Assembly: GCA_014382915.1 (NCBI GenBank)
Contig: JACNIV010000023.1
Coordinates: 1 to 7,711 of the forward strand
Direction of reading: 5' to 3'
Length of the DNA: 7,711 nucleotides
Source: Candidatus Cloacimonadota bacterium
Lineage (GTDB): Bacteria > Cloacimonadota > Cloacimonadia > Cloacimonadales > TCS61
Position 1 is the stretch's first letter. Each line of letters opens with the position of its first letter. The position numbers were made by a program, and so were the translations under genes. Under the pieces are notes generated by a model. The model had not been told where the DNA came from. It did not search any database and saw only the letters and a list, made by a program, of their open reading frames with translations. Of this stretch, positions 6,460 through 7,711 are shown piece after piece.

Positions 6460-6486
6460 TTACAGGATGATAGTACCGGTTTTCAT
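6460..6486 (-). CDS. Possible 8-codon leader peptide upstream of the RRM genes
   Basis: The minus strand reads AAAGGAG (6497-6491), four bases, then ATG and eight codons, MKTGTIIL, ending in TAA. The ribosome site is as strong as those of the annotated genes, which is the only reason to report so short a frame. It would lie about 160 bases before the first RRM gene, in its presumed mRNA leader, and could control it by translation. It might equally be the leftover start of a decayed gene. It is not followed by a recognisable attenuator hairpin. Confidence 0.25.
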   Translation of the reverse strand: MKTGTIIL

Positions 6487-6536
6487 TTTTCTCCTTTACA
6501 AAATTTCTTTCAAATTTAGCTTAGAAATTGAATTAT

Positions 6537-6542
6537 TATAAT
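6537..6542 (+). promoter_or_regulatory. TATAAT -10 element before the lipoprotein gene
   Basis: A perfect TATAAT lies 17 bases upstream of the ATG at 6560. The -35 region holds only TTTAGC (6515-6520) at 16-base spacing, a poor match. A start about seven bases downstream would give a leader of roughly ten bases beginning at the AGGGAG ribosome site, which is short. Confidence 0.35.
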
Positions 6543-6559
6543 GTTTCCAGGGAGATTAT

Positions 6560-7120
6560 ATGAAAAAGCTGATTCTTTATTTCATACCTGTACTTTTACT
6601 CTTTTCCGCTTGTGCAAAGGAATCTGATCTAACAGTTCATAACGATACAGGTCAAACGGTAACTGTAAAGATCGATCATATCTTACATCTGATGTACACG
6701 AATAGTGAACCTGTTGTAGAAACATATTTTCTTAATTCATTTATTTTTTATGGCGAAACAAAGAAAGTACCGGTGGAATATGTAGGAACACCATATTTGA
6801 AACAAAATAATTTCACTATAGAGATGAAACCGGGTAAAGATAAAGTCTATCATGTTGAATTGAACCTTGCATGTTTGACAATTCGCAATCTTTCTCCAGG
6901 ATTGACTATAACTAAAGTAAGATTAATGGATGTAGGTAGCGTGGAATGGACAGAAGAATATGAAGTAAATATCGCAGCCGAAGAAATTGAAACTATTTCT
7001 GTTGAACCTGGAGATAAATTTGTTCAAATAGAAGATATATATGAATCAATATTTCAGTCAGAATATTTTGAACTAATAGCTGGAGAAACATCGCTTTATA
7101 ATTTTTTTGGGTTTAAATAG
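6560..7120 (+). CDS. Lipoprotein of unknown function, beta-rich
   Basis: A 186-residue predicted lipoprotein. The signal peptide has a lysine n-region (KK), a hydrophobic core and the lipobox FSAC with Cys18 lipidated; Ala at +2 is compatible with outer-membrane sorting. The mature part is predicted to be mostly beta-strand. Two stretches look alike: residues 23-38 (DLTVHNDTGQTVTVKI) and 104-121 (ACLTIRNLSPGLTITKVR), each followed some 30-45 residues later by a strand-turn with a PG (MKPGKDKVYHVEL and VEPGDKFVQIEDI). That suggests two related Ig-like or beta-sandwich halves. I recognise no family. AGGGAG at 6549-6554 is the ribosome site, five bases from the ATG. The gene ends two bases from the convergent kinase gene. 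Confidence 0.8.
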   Translation: MKKLILYFIPVLLLFSACAKESDLTVHNDTGQTVTVKIDHILHLMYTNSEPVVETYFLNSFIFYGETKKVPVEYVGTPYLKQNNFTIEMKPGKDKVYHVELNLACLTIRNLSPGLTITKVRLMDVGSVEWTEEYEVNIAAEEIETISVEPGDKFVQIEDIYESIFQSEYFELIAGETSLYNFFGFK

Positions 7121-7122
7121 AA

Positions 7123-7711
7123 TTAATAGATATTTTTTAGTGTTTCCCTGTTTATTATTATATCGGGATTTGTCTCTCTTTTTCCAAATTTATTGCGGCG
7201 GCTGTCGAATCGTTCTATCAATTCGGGGATCAGCAGTTCCCATTCCAGCGGATTGATAGCAGCTTTTTTCATGTAACTATTCATAAGTTGTTTGAATGCA
7301 AGTTTGAATTTAACTTTATTATACATGGAAGCCCAGAATAACAGGAAGTGGATCAAGTCGGTTTCAGGCTGCTTGTATTCCCAATCGCTGAAATCCAGCA
7401 AATAGTATTTATTATTGGCATAGAGATAATTTTTCGGATTATTATCTACATGACAGATGCATTTTCCCTGTTTGTTTTCTAGTAAATGCAATTCAGTATA
7501 TATCTGCGCAATGTATGCAAAATCCGGTTGAGCCAGGTCACCAATAGCTATCCCTTCGATGTATTCCAGCATCAGCGTGATCTTACCGTCATGATCGAGC
7601 AATCTGGGTGTGAAAGGCAGTTTCTTCTGGTAAATATATAGCTCTTTATTGAACATTTTGGGAGAATTGCAGATCTTGATAACCTGTTTTTTCTCTTTCT
7701 GGATGATAACA
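7123..7711 (-). CDS. APH-like kinase, N-terminus beyond the right edge
   Basis: About 196 codons are visible; the frame is open to the right edge, so the gene starts outside the window and the ATG at 7656 is internal. Read from the edge, KKQVIKICNSPKMFNKELYIYQ fits a kinase N-lobe: the Lys in VIKI would be the ATP-binding lysine and the Glu in NKEL the alpha-C glutamate. HVDNNPKN (catalytic loop, HxDxxxxN) and LLDFSDWE (metal-binding Asp in place of DFG) place it in the aminoglycoside phosphotransferase/choline kinase-like superfamily rather than among classical Ser/Thr kinases. The catalytic Asp and metal Asp are present, so activity is likely; the substrate (small molecule, sugar, lipid or protein) cannot be told. 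It is cytosolic as far as seen, and its stop lies two bases from the convergent lipoprotein stop. Confidence 0.8.
   Translation of the reverse strand, partial: VIIQKEKKQVIKICNSPKMFNKELYIYQKKLPFTPRLLDHDGKITLMLEYIEGIAIGDLAQPDFAYIAQIYTELHLLENKQGKCICHVDNNPKNYLYANNKYYLLDFSDWEYKQPETDLIHFLLFWASMYNKVKFKLAFKQLMNSYMKKAAINPLEWELLIPELIERFDSRRNKFGKRETNPDIIINRETLKNIY

Noticed and set aside
1..7711. CRISPR array, transposase, integrase, tRNA or rRNA
   Set aside because: No spaced identical repeats of CRISPR type, no transposase or integrase motifs, and no tRNA-like or rRNA sequence recognised on either strand.

Overview
The window is AT-rich and gene-dense, and looks like chromosome from a Gram-negative-type (diderm) bacterium. 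Two proteins carry lipoprotein signal peptides, one of them with an outer-membrane-like beta-barrel tail ending in Phe. Shine-Dalgarno sites are of the GGAGG type. TAA, TAG and TGA all act as stops, so genetic code 11 fits. Low G+C, a pair of small bacterial RRM RNA-binding proteins and REP-like intergenic hairpins would suit a Cloacimonadota- or FCB-like uncultured lineage. That assignment is a guess; no marker gene settles it.

Layout, left to right. At 1-15 is the start of a minus-strand gene running off the edge. Positions 16-364 hold no complete gene but several short repeats and hairpins. A minus-strand block follows, transcribed right to left: murI (glutamate racemase), an M29/AmpS-like aminopeptidase homologue overlapping it by one base, and a DUF1846/UPF0371 P-loop protein 8 bases further on. 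Directly after the DUF1846 stop, in the same frame, lies a 44-codon fragment matching the extreme C-terminus of CTP synthase (pyrG). This is a gene remnant or a rearrangement junction, and the most unusual thing in the window.

From about 3873-3977 a divergent control region separates murI from a plus-strand pair: a patatin-like phospholipase and, overlapping it by four bases, a lipoprotein with a predicted beta-barrel. Next come two minus-strand RRM genes in tandem, the second with a damaged RNP1 motif, preceded by an AT-rich leader with a possible 8-codon leader peptide. A plus-strand lipoprotein of unknown function follows. The window ends in a minus-strand APH-like kinase whose N-terminus lies beyond the right edge.

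How the genes may work together: murI supplies D-glutamate for peptidoglycan. The M29-like and DUF1846 proteins are probably co-transcribed with it, but nothing visible links their chemistry to the cell wall. The patatin and barrel lipoprotein are translationally coupled and may act together on envelope lipids (inference). No mobile element, CRISPR array, tRNA or rRNA was seen.
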